Shown here: piece after piece, positions 53,000 to 61,791 of the stretch
Layout of the letters: each line of letters opens with the position of its first letter
Numbering within the stretch: position 1 is the first letter of the stretch
Source: Verrucomicrobiota bacterium
Lineage (GTDB): Bacteria > Verrucomicrobiota > Verrucomicrobiia > Limisphaerales > UBA9464
Assembly (NCBI GenBank): GCA_017309115.1
Contig: JAFLEF010000006.1
Span: 124,001-188,000 of the forward strand
Direction: 5' to 3'
Length of the DNA: 64,000 nt
The notes under the pieces: model-generated
What the model saw: the letters and a program-made list of their open reading frames with translations, nothing else
Databases searched by the model: none
Told to the model about the DNA's origin: nothing
Program-made: the position numbers and the translations under genes

Positions 53000-55900
53000 A
53001 TGAAGTCATATCCGTTGGTTCCAAATTCGCTGTATCGGCCGGAGTTCGAACACGACGCCTGTGGGGTCGGGTTCATCGCCAACATTTCCGGACGCAAGGA
53101 ACAGCGCATCGTTCAGTTCGCGATCGAAGCGCTCAACAGTCTGGCGCATCGCGGCGCCCTCGATGCCGACGCCAAAACCGGCGACGGCGCCGGCATTCTG
53201 GTGCAGCTGCCCAAGGCCTTTTTCAAACGCGAAGCCGACAAACTCGGCGTTCAAGCCGTTGAAGAAGAAGATCTCGCCGTCGGCTTCGTCTTCGCTCCGG
53301 CCGGCAACAAGTACGTCGTCGCCAAATGCCGGCAGTTCGTCGAGGAGGCCTGTGCCAAATACGGAATTCATTTTCTGGCGTGGCGCCCCGTGCCGACCAA
53401 TCCGCGCTGCCTCGGGGACAAGGCCAAGTCCACCATGCCGGAGATCATGCAGTGTCTCCTGGGACGCGACCTCAGCTGGAGTCCCGACGAGTACGAGCGG
53501 AAACTGTTCCTCGCCCGAAATCACGCCGAACGAGCCGCGATGGCCGACAAGGTGGACGGTTTCTACTGCCCGTCGTTCAGCGCCCGCACCATTGTGTACA
53601 AGGGCCTGTTCAACGCCCCGCAGTTGCCCAAGTTTTACCTCGACCTCAAGGATCCGTTGTTTGTCTCGGCGCTGGCGATCTACCATCAGCGCTACTCGAC
53701 CAACACCTTCCCCACGTGGCATCTCGCCCACCCGTTCCGAATGCTGGCCCATAACGGGGAAATCAACACGCTGCTCGGCAACAAGAATTGGACCCGCGCC
53801 CGCGAAACCGAACTGGAATCCGCCGTCTGGGGCGAGGAAGTGGAAACGCTGCGACCCCTGATTCAACCCGGCGGTTCGGATTCCGCCGCGCTCGACAATG
53901 CGCTGGAGGCTCTCGACCTCTCCGGTCGAAATCTGCTGCACAGCGTCACCATGCTGGCTCCCGAAGCTTGGGAGAATGCCACCGACATGGATCCCGCATT
54001 GAGGGACTACTACCAGTACCACGTTTGCCTCAATGAGCCCTGGGACGGTCCGGCCGCCGTGGTCTTCTCCGATGGACGAATCATCGGCGCCACCCTCGAT
54101 CGCAACGGTCTGCGCCCCGCCCGTTACAAGATCTACGAAGACGGTCTGATGGTCATGGGCTCGGAAGTCGGCGTCGTGGCCCTCGACGAAAAGAAAGTGG
54201 TGCAAAAGGGTCGGCTTGGACCCGGTCGCATCCTGGCCATCGACACCGAAACCGGGAAGTTCCTGGACAACGACGCGGTCAAAACCTTCGTCGCTTCCCA
54301 GCAACCCTACGGCGAATGGCTCAAGACCAACCTGTTCGACCTCGCCACACATGCCCGCCCGTTTGCGAGCAATCATCAGGCGGTCAACCTGCTCGACCTG
54401 ACGCTCCAACAAATCACCTTCGGTTGGGATCAGGAACAGTTGGATGACTTGTTGAAGTCGATGGCTACCCAAGGGGGCGAACCTGTGGGTTCCATGGGCG
54501 ACGACACGCCGATCGCCGTTCTGTCCAAGCGGCCGCGGTTATTGTTCGACTACTTCAAGCAGTTGTTCGCGCAGGTCACCAACCCGCCCATCGATTCGAT
54601 CCGCGAAAAGATCGTCATGTCCTTGGCGAACACTTTGGGCGCCCGGAAATCCTGGTTTGAAGAGACGCCGGAACACGCGAAACAGATTCGCATCAGCTCT
54701 CCCTTCCTTTTCGACTACGAACTGGCCGCGCTACGGCAAATCCCCGAACCCGCGTTCCAGGCCGAGACCATCCTCTGCTGCTTCGACGCCACCCAAGGGG
54801 CCTCCAATCTCGACGCATCGCTGACCAGCCTTTGTCAGTCAGCCGAAAAGGCGGTGGATGCTGGCAAGACCATTTTGATCCTCAGCGACCGCGGGGTGGA
54901 CGCACAAAAGGCTCCGATCCCGTTGCTGTTGGCCATCGGAGCTGTCCATCATCACCTCATTCGCGCCGGCAAACGCCTGCGCTGCTCCATCGTCTGCGAA
55001 AGCGGTGAGTGTCGGGACGTGCACCACTTTGCGTGTCTCGTCGGATTCGGCGCCAGTGCGGTCAATCCATATGTCGCCCTCGATACGATTCGCGAGTCGG
55101 TGGAGTCCGGAAAATACGGTGAAATCTCTCTCGAAAAGGCCGCGACCAACTTCCGCAAATCCATCGAATCCGGCTTGCTCAAGGTGATGGCCAAGATGGG
55201 GATTTCCACCATCGCCAGCTATCGCGGCGCCCAGATCTTCGAGGCCATCGGACTCGGACAGGAAGTCATGGACCGCTGCTTTTTTGGCACCACCAGCCAG
55301 ATTGGTGGCATCAGCCTAAAAGAGATCGCCGAAGACGCCCTGCGGCGTCATAGGGCGGCCTACACCGCTCCCGAAGCGGCCGTGCTGGATGTGGGTGGCA
55401 ACTATCGCGTCGCCAAGGGCGGCCGGGGCGAATACCACGCCTACAACCCGCAGGTCGTCATGACCCTCCACCGCTTCCTCAAAAGCGGTCAACGCGAGGA
55501 GTTCCTCAAGTACATGGAGACGGTCGAGAAGCGCGAACCCGTCAGCCCGCGGGATCTGTTTCAGTTCAAGCCCACCGGGACGCCCGTGCCCCTCGATGAA
55601 GTCGAGTCGGTGGATGACATTCGCCGGCGCTTCACCACGGCCGGCATGTCCCTCGGCGCGTTGTCGCCCGAGGCACACGAATGCCTCGCCATCGCCATGA
55701 ACAGCATTGGCGGCAAGTCCAACTCGGGTGAAGGCGGCGAAGATCCCACCCGCTACAGCACGGAACGCAACTCCGCCATCAAGCAGGTCGCTTCCGGCCG
55801 GTTCGGCGTGACGCCAGCCTACCTCGCCAGCGCCTCGGAGATCGAAATCAAGATGGCCCAGGGCGCCAAACCCGGCGAAGGCGGACAGTTGCCCGGACAC

Positions 55901-57547
55901 AAGGTCAGTCCGCTTATCGCCCGGCTGCGCTACAGCGTTCCCGGTGTGCCACTGATCTCTCCGCCGCCGCACCACGACATCTATTCCATCGAGGATCTGG
56001 CGCAGCTGATTTACGACCTCAAGCAGGTCAATCCCCGCGCCAAGGTCTGCGTGAAGCTGGTGGCCTGCGCTGGCGTGGGCACCGTGGCCGCCGGGGTGGC
56101 CAAAGCCTACGCCGACGTGGTCCTCATCTCGGGTCACGATGGCGGAACCGGCGCTTCGCCGCTCAGTTCCATCAAGAACACCGGTGGCCCCTTCGAGTTC
56201 GGTGTCGCGGAGGCGCACCAAACACTCATGCTGAACGACCTTCGCTCTCGAATTGTGCTGCGGACCGACGGCGGCATGAAGACCGGACGCGACATCGTGC
56301 TCGCGGCTCTATTGGGCGCCGAGGAATTCAACTTCGGCACGGGCGCCTTGGTGGCCGCCGGTTGCGCAATGTTCCGCGTCTGTCATCTGAACACCTGTCC
56401 GGTGGGTGTCGCCACCCAGAAGGAAGAACTCCGCCTCAAGTTCCGCGGCAAACCGGAGAATCTAGTGGCCTTCTTCAACGCCGTCGCCCAGGAGGTCCGA
56501 GAAATCATGGCGTCCCTCGGCTTCCGCAAGCTGGACGAAATCATCGGTCGGACGGATCTGATGGAACGCCGCCCGGTGACCGACTTCCCCGAAGAAATTC
56601 GGGCCAAGGTCGCCAGTCTGCAGCTCGACCGGCTGCTGTATCAGGTGGATCCCACTGGCACCTCGCCGCGGATCCACACCCGCGAGCGCAACGAGCGATT
56701 CGGCGACAGTTCGCTCGACGACAAAATCATGAACGACGCGCGCGTGGCCTTGCAGGGCAAGGGTGTCGCGCAGTTGAGCTACAAAATCACCAACGTTCAC
56801 CGGAACATCGGCACCAAAGTGTCGGGCCAGATCGGTTACCAGTATGGCGACGTTGGGCTGCCTGAAGGATCCATTAATGTCACCCTGAAGGGCAGCGCCG
56901 GCCAGAGTCTCGGGACCTTTCTCGCCAAGGGGGTTCGCCTCAAACTAATCGGTGAAGCCAACGACTACGTCGGGAAAGGCATGAACGGCGGCGAGATCGT
57001 GGTTCGCCCGCCCGATACGGTGAAATTCGCCTGGGCCGACAACAGCGTGGTGGGCAACACCTGCCTTTACGGTGCTACGGGTGGACGACTATTCGCGGCG
57101 GGCCGGGCCGGCGAACGGTTCGGTGTTCGCAATTCCGGCGGCACCGCCGTGGTGGAAGGTGTTGGCGATCACGGATGCGAGTACATGACAGGCGGTCTCG
57201 TCATTGTTCTAGGCGAAACCGGACGCAACTTCGGCGCCGGCATGTCCGGCGGACGCGCCTACATTTGGGACCCCCGGAACGAATTCCCCAGCCGTTACAA
57301 CGACGGCATGGTAGGTCTGGAGCGCTTCAAGGACGAAGAAGAGGCCAAGCGAGTCGAAGGACTCATCTTTGCCCACCTCGAAGCCACCGAATCGCCTCGG
57401 GCCAACGAAATTCTGAAGAACTGGAGCCAGGCCCGGGAACAATTCTGGGTCGTTATCCCACACCCTGCGGTCGCTCCTCCGGGAACCGGCCCGGTTCATG
57501 AACCGGAAAAGCCCGGCGCAAAAGCAATCGTTCCCGCCAAAAACTAA
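53000..57547 (+). CDS. gltB: glutamate synthase large subunit
   Basis: 1515 residues, normal for the large subunit. The likely nucleophile is Cys21 in 'FEHDACGVGFIANISG', exposed after removal of a 20-residue propeptide. The glutaminase domain is followed by a central domain, the FMN/synthase domain ('GEGGEDPTRYSTERNSAIKQ', 'VISGHDGGTGASPLSS' region) and the GXGXG C-terminal helix. The 3Fe-4S cysteines are C1122, C1128 and C1133 ('CAMFRVCHLNTC'). It makes two glutamates from glutamine and 2-oxoglutarate. The small subunit gltD is not adjacent; it may be elsewhere, or the enzyme may be ferredoxin-dependent. Confidence 0.96.
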   Translation: MKSYPLVPNSLYRPEFEHDACGVGFIANISGRKEQRIVQFAIEALNSLAHRGALDADAKTGDGAGILVQLPKAFFKREADKLGVQAVEEEDLAVGFVFAPAGNKYVVAKCRQFVEEACAKYGIHFLAWRPVPTNPRCLGDKAKSTMPEIMQCLLGRDLSWSPDEYERKLFLARNHAERAAMADKVDGFYCPSFSARTIVYKGLFNAPQLPKFYLDLKDPLFVSALAIYHQRYSTNTFPTWHLAHPFRMLAHNGEINTLLGNKNWTRARETELESAVWGEEVETLRPLIQPGGSDSAALDNALEALDLSGRNLLHSVTMLAPEAWENATDMDPALRDYYQYHVCLNEPWDGPAAVVFSDGRIIGATLDRNGLRPARYKIYEDGLMVMGSEVGVVALDEKKVVQKGRLGPGRILAIDTETGKFLDNDAVKTFVASQQPYGEWLKTNLFDLATHARPFASNHQAVNLLDLTLQQITFGWDQEQLDDLLKSMATQGGEPVGSMGDDTPIAVLSKRPRLLFDYFKQLFAQVTNPPIDSIREKIVMSLANTLGARKSWFEETPEHAKQIRISSPFLFDYELAALRQIPEPAFQAETILCCFDATQGASNLDASLTSLCQSAEKAVDAGKTILILSDRGVDAQKAPIPLLLAIGAVHHHLIRAGKRLRCSIVCESGECRDVHHFACLVGFGASAVNPYVALDTIRESVESGKYGEISLEKAATNFRKSIESGLLKVMAKMGISTIASYRGAQIFEAIGLGQEVMDRCFFGTTSQIGGISLKEIAEDALRRHRAAYTAPEAAVLDVGGNYRVAKGGRGEYHAYNPQVVMTLHRFLKSGQREEFLKYMETVEKREPVSPRDLFQFKPTGTPVPLDEVESVDDIRRRFTTAGMSLGALSPEAHECLAIAMNSIGGKSNSGEGGEDPTRYSTERNSAIKQVASGRFGVTPAYLASASEIEIKMAQGAKPGEGGQLPGHKVSPLIARLRYSVPGVPLISPPPHHDIYSIEDLAQLIYDLKQVNPRAKVCVKLVACAGVGTVAAGVAKAYADVVLISGHDGGTGASPLSSIKNTGGPFEFGVAEAHQTLMLNDLRSRIVLRTDGGMKTGRDIVLAALLGAEEFNFGTGALVAAGCAMFRVCHLNTCPVGVATQKEELRLKFRGKPENLVAFFNAVAQEVREIMASLGFRKLDEIIGRTDLMERRPVTDFPEEIRAKVASLQLDRLLYQVDPTGTSPRIHTRERNERFGDSSLDDKIMNDARVALQGKGVAQLSYKITNVHRNIGTKVSGQIGYQYGDVGLPEGSINVTLKGSAGQSLGTFLAKGVRLKLIGEANDYVGKGMNGGEIVVRPPDTVKFAWADNSVVGNTCLYGATGGRLFAAGRAGERFGVRNSGGTAVVEGVGDHGCEYMTGGLVIVLGETGRNFGAGMSGGRAYIWDPRNEFPSRYNDGMVGLERFKDEEEAKRVEGLIFAHLEATESPRANEILKNWSQAREQFWVVIPHPAVAPPGTGPVHEPEKPGAKAIVPAKN

Positions 57548-57562
57548 CCTCGGCTTCTACCC

Positions 57563-57605
57563 GCCCCGTTCGAGGCCCCCTGGGCATTCGAACGGGGCTT
57601 GGGAG
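57563..57605 (+). terminator. possible terminator after gltB
   Basis: A perfect 11-bp stem (57563-57573 with 57588-57598) with a 14-nt loop lies 16 bp after the gltB stop. The following sequence is only weakly T-rich (CTTGGGAGTTTT), so termination may be partial or Rho-assisted. Confidence 0.5.
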
Positions 57606-57849
57606 TTTTCTGATAACGATAACGCGCCAAATCCGGTGGGATTTCGGCCATTTTCGACTTGGGCAAAGTCCGCCCTCCCGCCAGCCTGAGGGTGCGCTGA
57701 GCCAAGACAATCAGTTGCCTTGGGGAGCCACCTGTCGGGAAGTGTCGAATTCGACGCCGCGACGGCTGAACTTCGAGACGTCCCGCCCCTTGGCCCCTGA
57801 CTCCGATTGCGGAGCCAGACGCCAATCCACACTATCTTGGGACATCCTT

Positions 57850-58251
57850 ATGGAACTCGCCACCCAACTTGCCCTCTTCCTCGACAACAAACCCGGAACC
57901 CTCGCGCGGGTTTGTCAGGCCTTGGCCGACGCCAAGATCAACATTCTCGCCTTCTCCATGAGTGACACGGTGGACCACACGGTGCTGCGGATGGTGGTCA
58001 GTGATCCTCGACGCGCCCTGGCCCTCTTCGAAGAACGCGGCGCGCTGGTGGTGGAAAACGAGGTGCTGCTGCTCTCGGGCGACAACAAGCCCGGCTCCCT
58101 GGCCAAGATTGCGAGTCAACTGGCCGACGGCGGGGTCAACATCGAGTACGCCTACAGCGCCACCAGCCCCCAAGCCCGCCACGGACTGCTGGTCATGCGC
58201 GTCTCAAACTACAAGAAAGCCATGAAGCTTGTGAACTCAGACCCGACCTGA
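57850..58251 (+). CDS. tandem ACT domain protein
   Basis: 133 residues from the ATG at 57850. Two ACT domains: the first begins 'LALFLDNKPGTLARVCQALA', the second 'LLLSGDNKPGSLAKIASQLA'. The conserved DNKPG turn is present in both; this turn usually binds an amino acid at the domain interface. There is no catalytic domain. Position between gltB and rho suggests sensing of an amino acid in nitrogen metabolism, but the ligand is unknown. Confidence 0.88.
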   Translation: MELATQLALFLDNKPGTLARVCQALADAKINILAFSMSDTVDHTVLRMVVSDPRRALALFEERGALVVENEVLLLSGDNKPGSLAKIASQLADGGVNIEYAYSATSPQARHGLLVMRVSNYKKAMKLVNSDPT

Positions 58252-58645
58252 GGCAAACCAGGTGAGAGCTGAGAGGGAAATCCTGGAAATCAGCAGGTCG
58301 GAAGAGCCGACGAGTTTGTGGATCCACTAAAGAACTGGATCACCGGTTTTGGTGCCTTTCAGCTCGGTCTGTGGAGGCGGGACGGGCAATTTGTTGATCG
58401 GATCGGAGGCGATTTCCGGTCTCTCAACTTTCAACTATCAGCTCTCAACTGATTTCAAGCCCCCACTCACGGACAAACAGTTGCGCGATTCCAAAATTAT
58501 CGCTAACTATCCGCGGTCCGAGGTCTGACAACCCTGCTGGTTGAGTGAATTCAGGGTTGCTTCCCCAAGTTCGAAATTCTTGCGGCTGTGTGTTCAATTC
58601 TGCCGCTTTCCTGGGTTCAGCCCGTTCCGGACACACCATAACTGT
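58252..58645. other. 394-bp gap upstream of rho with inverted repeat
   Basis: No gene is recognised. A perfect 10-bp inverted repeat (58263-58272 with 58438-58447) flanks 165 bp, and the right part has repeated 'CTCTCAACTTTCAACTATCA'-type pyrimidine-rich runs. It probably holds the rho promoter and leader. The rho genes of other bacteria are autoregulated in the leader. A small mobile repeat is an alternative reading of the inverted ends. Confidence 0.5.
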
Positions 58646-60076
58646 ATGAGCAACTCAAGTGTGCAACCCCAGGGCTCCACGCCGCAAAACGCGGATTGGT
58701 CCCCGGGAAAAAATGCCCCCGCGTCTGAACCCAATCCCGCCCGCGCCGCTGCGCCGGCCCGTCCGCCGCAAGGCCCTGGACCCCGTCCGATCCCGGCAGT
58801 TCCTGGATTTCAGGCCCGCCCACCGCAAGGCGGCCCACCGTCCCGCCCCCAAAACCAACCCCAAGGCGGTGGTCGTCCGGCCCAGTCCCACCAGCAGTCT
58901 CACCCGCAACAACGCCCCAACAACCCTCCCCAACCCCAACGCCCCAGCGGCCCCCAACTCGGGCCCGATGGCCAACCCATCCTGCACGAGGGCTATTTGG
59001 AAGTTTCCGAAAAGGGCTTCGGCTTTCTGCGCTCCGCCAAAGGCCACTACGCCCCCAAGCCGACGGATGTTTTTCTGACCCCGGATTCGATTAAGCGCCT
59101 GGGGTTGCGAGAAGGCTGCCACATCGAATGCACCGTCAATCCACCCCACAAAGGCAACAGCCCGCAGTTGCGAGAGGTACTGAAGGTTAACGGCAAAACC
59201 TATCAGGATTTCATCCACGCGATCCGCTTCGAAAACCTCACCACGATCGACCCCGTGGAGAAGTTTCGTCTGGAAACCGCTCCAGACCTCCTGGAGCAGC
59301 GCATCATCGATCTGGTCACCCCCATCGGAAAGGGCACCCGCGGCCTCATCGTCGCCCCGCCCCGCACCGGCAAGACCACCATCCTCAAGCAGATCTGCAA
59401 TGCCATCACGACCAACCACCCCGAAGTCTTCGTGATGGTATTGTTGATCGACGAACGTCCCGAGGAAGTCACCGATTTCCAGCGCAGTGTTAAGGCCGAG
59501 GTCGTTGCCTCGAGCAACGATCAGGACCTCGAGACCCACGTGCGTCTCAGCCGGTTCATGATCGAACGCTGCAAGCGCATGGTTGAAGCCGGCAAGGATG
59601 TGTTCGTCCTGCTCGACTCCATCACCCGCGTGGCGCGGGCCTACAATTCGGTCCACGGCGGCTCCGGCCGAACCATGACCGGTGGTGTGGATGCCCGGGC
59701 GTTGGAAATTCCGCGCAAGATGTTCGCCGCGGCGCGCAAGATCGAAGAAGGCGGTTCGCTGACCATTCTGGCGACGGCCCTGATCGATACCGGCAGCCGG
59801 ATGGACGAGTTGATCTTCCAGGAGTTCAAGGGCACCGGTAACATGGAGTTGATCCTTGACCGCAAGCTGAGCGAGCGCCGCCTATTCCCGGCCATCGACA
59901 TTCCGAAGTCCGGCACCCGGAAAGAGGAAAAGCTGTTCCCGCCGCATCAGATCGATGCCATCCGCAAGCTGCGTCGGATGCTCACGGACCTGCAACCCGT
60001 CGAGGCCATGGAAACCCTCCTGGCCGCGCTCAAGAAGCACAAGACCAACGACGAGTTGCTGACCAAGCTCTCCTAA
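58646..60076 (+). CDS. rho: transcription termination factor Rho
   Basis: 476 residues from the ATG at 58646. The first 110 residues are a low-complexity Pro/Gln/Asn/Gly tail not found in E. coli Rho. The RNA-binding cold-shock-like domain follows ('YLEVSEKGFGFLRSAKGHYA'), then the ATPase: P-loop 'APPRTGKTTILKQICNAI' near residue 236, 'MVLLIDERPEEVTDFQRSV' (Walker B and catalytic glutamate), the Q-loop 'RTMTGGVDARALEIPRK' and the R-loop region. The hexameric helicase ends untranslated transcripts. A strong terminator follows. Confidence 0.96.
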   Translation: MSNSSVQPQGSTPQNADWSPGKNAPASEPNPARAAAPARPPQGPGPRPIPAVPGFQARPPQGGPPSRPQNQPQGGGRPAQSHQQSHPQQRPNNPPQPQRPSGPQLGPDGQPILHEGYLEVSEKGFGFLRSAKGHYAPKPTDVFLTPDSIKRLGLREGCHIECTVNPPHKGNSPQLREVLKVNGKTYQDFIHAIRFENLTTIDPVEKFRLETAPDLLEQRIIDLVTPIGKGTRGLIVAPPRTGKTTILKQICNAITTNHPEVFVMVLLIDERPEEVTDFQRSVKAEVVASSNDQDLETHVRLSRFMIERCKRMVEAGKDVFVLLDSITRVARAYNSVHGGSGRTMTGGVDARALEIPRKMFAAARKIEEGGSLTILATALIDTGSRMDELIFQEFKGTGNMELILDRKLSERRLFPAIDIPKSGTRKEEKLFPPHQIDAIRKLRRMLTDLQPVEAMETLLAALKKHKTNDELLTKLS

Positions 60077-60092
60077 TTTGGTTTTGATCCAG

Positions 60093-60129
60093 CGCCCAGT
60101 CCGCCCTGCGGACTGGGCGTTTGTTTTTG
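60093..60129 (+). terminator. intrinsic terminator after rho
   Basis: A perfect 11-bp stem (60093-60103 with 60109-60119) with a 5-nt loop followed by TTTGTTTTT. It begins 17 bp after the rho stop. Confidence 0.93.
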
Positions 60130-60268
60130 TGCGGTAGGGGCTGCTCCCGCTTTCCGATGGGCGAGAGTCCAGACGCCAAACCCGGCGAATTGTTCCTAGC
60201 CCCTCAACTTAGGAACGCGCCCCAAATCCGTCGCCGAGCCCACCACAAGAGATTCTTCGACTCCGCGC

Positions 60269-60296
60269 TTGCTACCCCCGGGCATCTCCCTATTTT
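60269..60296 (+). promoter_or_regulatory. probable promoter of the initiator tRNA gene
   Basis: A -35-like TTGCTA at 60269-60274 and a -10-like TATTTT at 60291-60296 are separated by 16 bp. Each matches the sigma-70 consensus at four of six positions. Transcription would start a few bases before the tRNA at 60309. Confidence 0.5.
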
Positions 60297-60308
60297 TGCC
60301 CCCCTGTC

Positions 60309-60385
<77 letters not shown>

Positions 60386-60409
60386 ATTTTAGTTGCACTG
60401 CAACAACTT

Positions 60410-60442
60410 AAGCCGCTGGTTTCCAGCGGCTTATTTTATTTT
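60410..60442 (+). terminator. intrinsic terminator after tRNA-fMet
   Basis: A perfect 10-bp stem (60410-60419 with 60423-60432) with a TTT loop, followed by ATTTTATTTT. It begins 25 bp after the tRNA. Confidence 0.9.
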
Positions 60443-60729
60443 GAGCGATGGTCCCAAGATCGTTGCAGGACCCGCCATCGACGGCTGGGTGGACGATCCC
60501 CGGAACGATCCGGTCGATACGCCGATCGCATAGATGCCGAGGTGAAGTTATCCGGAGATCAATCACACCCGGCCGATCTGGCTTACCTCCAACTGGACCT
60601 TTGGCCGGGAGCAGGCTCGCCCTTGGCCGACGCGAATCCAGCAGGGTGCGGCTTAGGCGTTAGGAGCATGGACGCAGTTCCCAGAGAGAGCGCTCGAATT
60701 CGGCTGCCGCCCTCCCTAGCGTTCACGCC
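60443..60729. other. 287-bp gap, possibly with gene remnants
   Basis: No complete gene is recognised. A frame running through about 60534-60733 on the plus strand reads like ordinary protein ('LSGDQSHPADLAYLQLDLWP') and a second short frame before it ends in a stop at about 60534. Both lack a good start and a known domain. They may be decayed coding sequence. The promoter of the following permease gene should lie here. Confidence 0.35.
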
Positions 60730-61752
60730 GTGAAACGACTCTGGCCCTGGTACCTTTGGCTGCTGTGTTTCTACGGAAGCTGGCTGGGCTTTGTCGCGTT
60801 GGGAGACCGCTGGTCGACCCTTCGAGAGCACTGGGGAATTGCCGTCGCCATGACCTTTGGCTCTTATGTTGCTGGCTCGACTCCCATGGGTGGTGGCACT
60901 GTGGGATTCCCGATTCTGGTCCTTCTCTTCGATCTACCCGCAACCTTAGGACGGGATTTCAGTTTTGCCGTGCAATCCATCGGAATGACCAGTGCCAGCA
61001 TCTTCATCCTCTGCCGGCGACAACACCTCGAATGGGTCATGTTGCGCTGGTGCATGGTGGGCTCGTTGATTGGAACTCCCCTGGGAATTCTGTTCGTCGC
61101 GCCTCACATTCCCGGATTTGCCATCAAGGTCGTCTTTGCCGTGGTTTGGGCCAGCTTTGGAGTTCTTCACATGTATCGAACGACCCAAATCTGCGCGAAC
61201 ATCGGGGAAAGCCCGGTCGCTCATGCCTTTGATCGCATAACCGGATTTCTAGTCGGCTTAATGGCCGGAGCAACGGTTGCCGCCGTAACCGGAGTCGGGA
61301 TCGACATGGTGCTCTACTCGGTGATGGTTCTCCTGATGCGCTCGGACTTGAAGTCAGCCATCCCTTCGTCAGTCCTCATTATGGCCTTCACCTCACTGGT
61401 CGGCATCGCGACCAAGAACCTGATCACGGGGGTGCAACCCGGGGTTTTCGATAACTGGCTGGCCGCCGCTCCGGTCGTGGCGTTGGGGGCTCCGCTCGGG
61501 GCCTTCGTGGTGGATAAGATCGGCCGGAAACCCACACTCCTATTTGTGGCGTTTTTGTGCCTCGGACAGTTCGTTTGGACCATGCACGAGGAATTCTCCA
61601 CACTAGGGTGGCTAGGGATTGGCATTGCGACCTGTGGAGTCGCCATTGCGAATCTGGGATTTGAGTGGCTTTGGAAGTTGGGCGACCGGTTCGAACGACG
61701 CTCCCTGCCAGTGGTCGTTCAGAATCGACCGAGCGAGAAGGCCTCTCCCTAG
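60730..61752 (+). CDS. TauE/SafE family membrane permease
   Basis: 340 residues from a GTG. Eight or so membrane segments. The first repeat has 'GSYVAGSTPMGGGTVGFPIL' and the second 'ATVAAVTGVGIDMVLYSVMV', the two glycine-rich motifs of TauE/SafE permeases. The family exports sulfite, sulfoacetate or related anions. The C-terminus is a basic cytoplasmic tail. No sulfur-metabolism genes adjoin, so the substrate is unassigned. Confidence 0.85.
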   Translation: MKRLWPWYLWLLCFYGSWLGFVALGDRWSTLREHWGIAVAMTFGSYVAGSTPMGGGTVGFPILVLLFDLPATLGRDFSFAVQSIGMTSASIFILCRRQHLEWVMLRWCMVGSLIGTPLGILFVAPHIPGFAIKVVFAVVWASFGVLHMYRTTQICANIGESPVAHAFDRITGFLVGLMAGATVAAVTGVGIDMVLYSVMVLLMRSDLKSAIPSSVLIMAFTSLVGIATKNLITGVQPGVFDNWLAAAPVVALGAPLGAFVVDKIGRKPTLLFVAFLCLGQFVWTMHEEFSTLGWLGIGIATCGVAIANLGFEWLWKLGDRFERRSLPVVVQNRPSEKASP

Positions 61753-61791
61753 GCCGACGCGGTCACCGCCGCAGCTGGGACTTCTTCAGCC

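Noticed and set aside
53006-54472. 488-codon minus-strand frame
   Set aside because: Antisense to gltB, with no domain in its translation.
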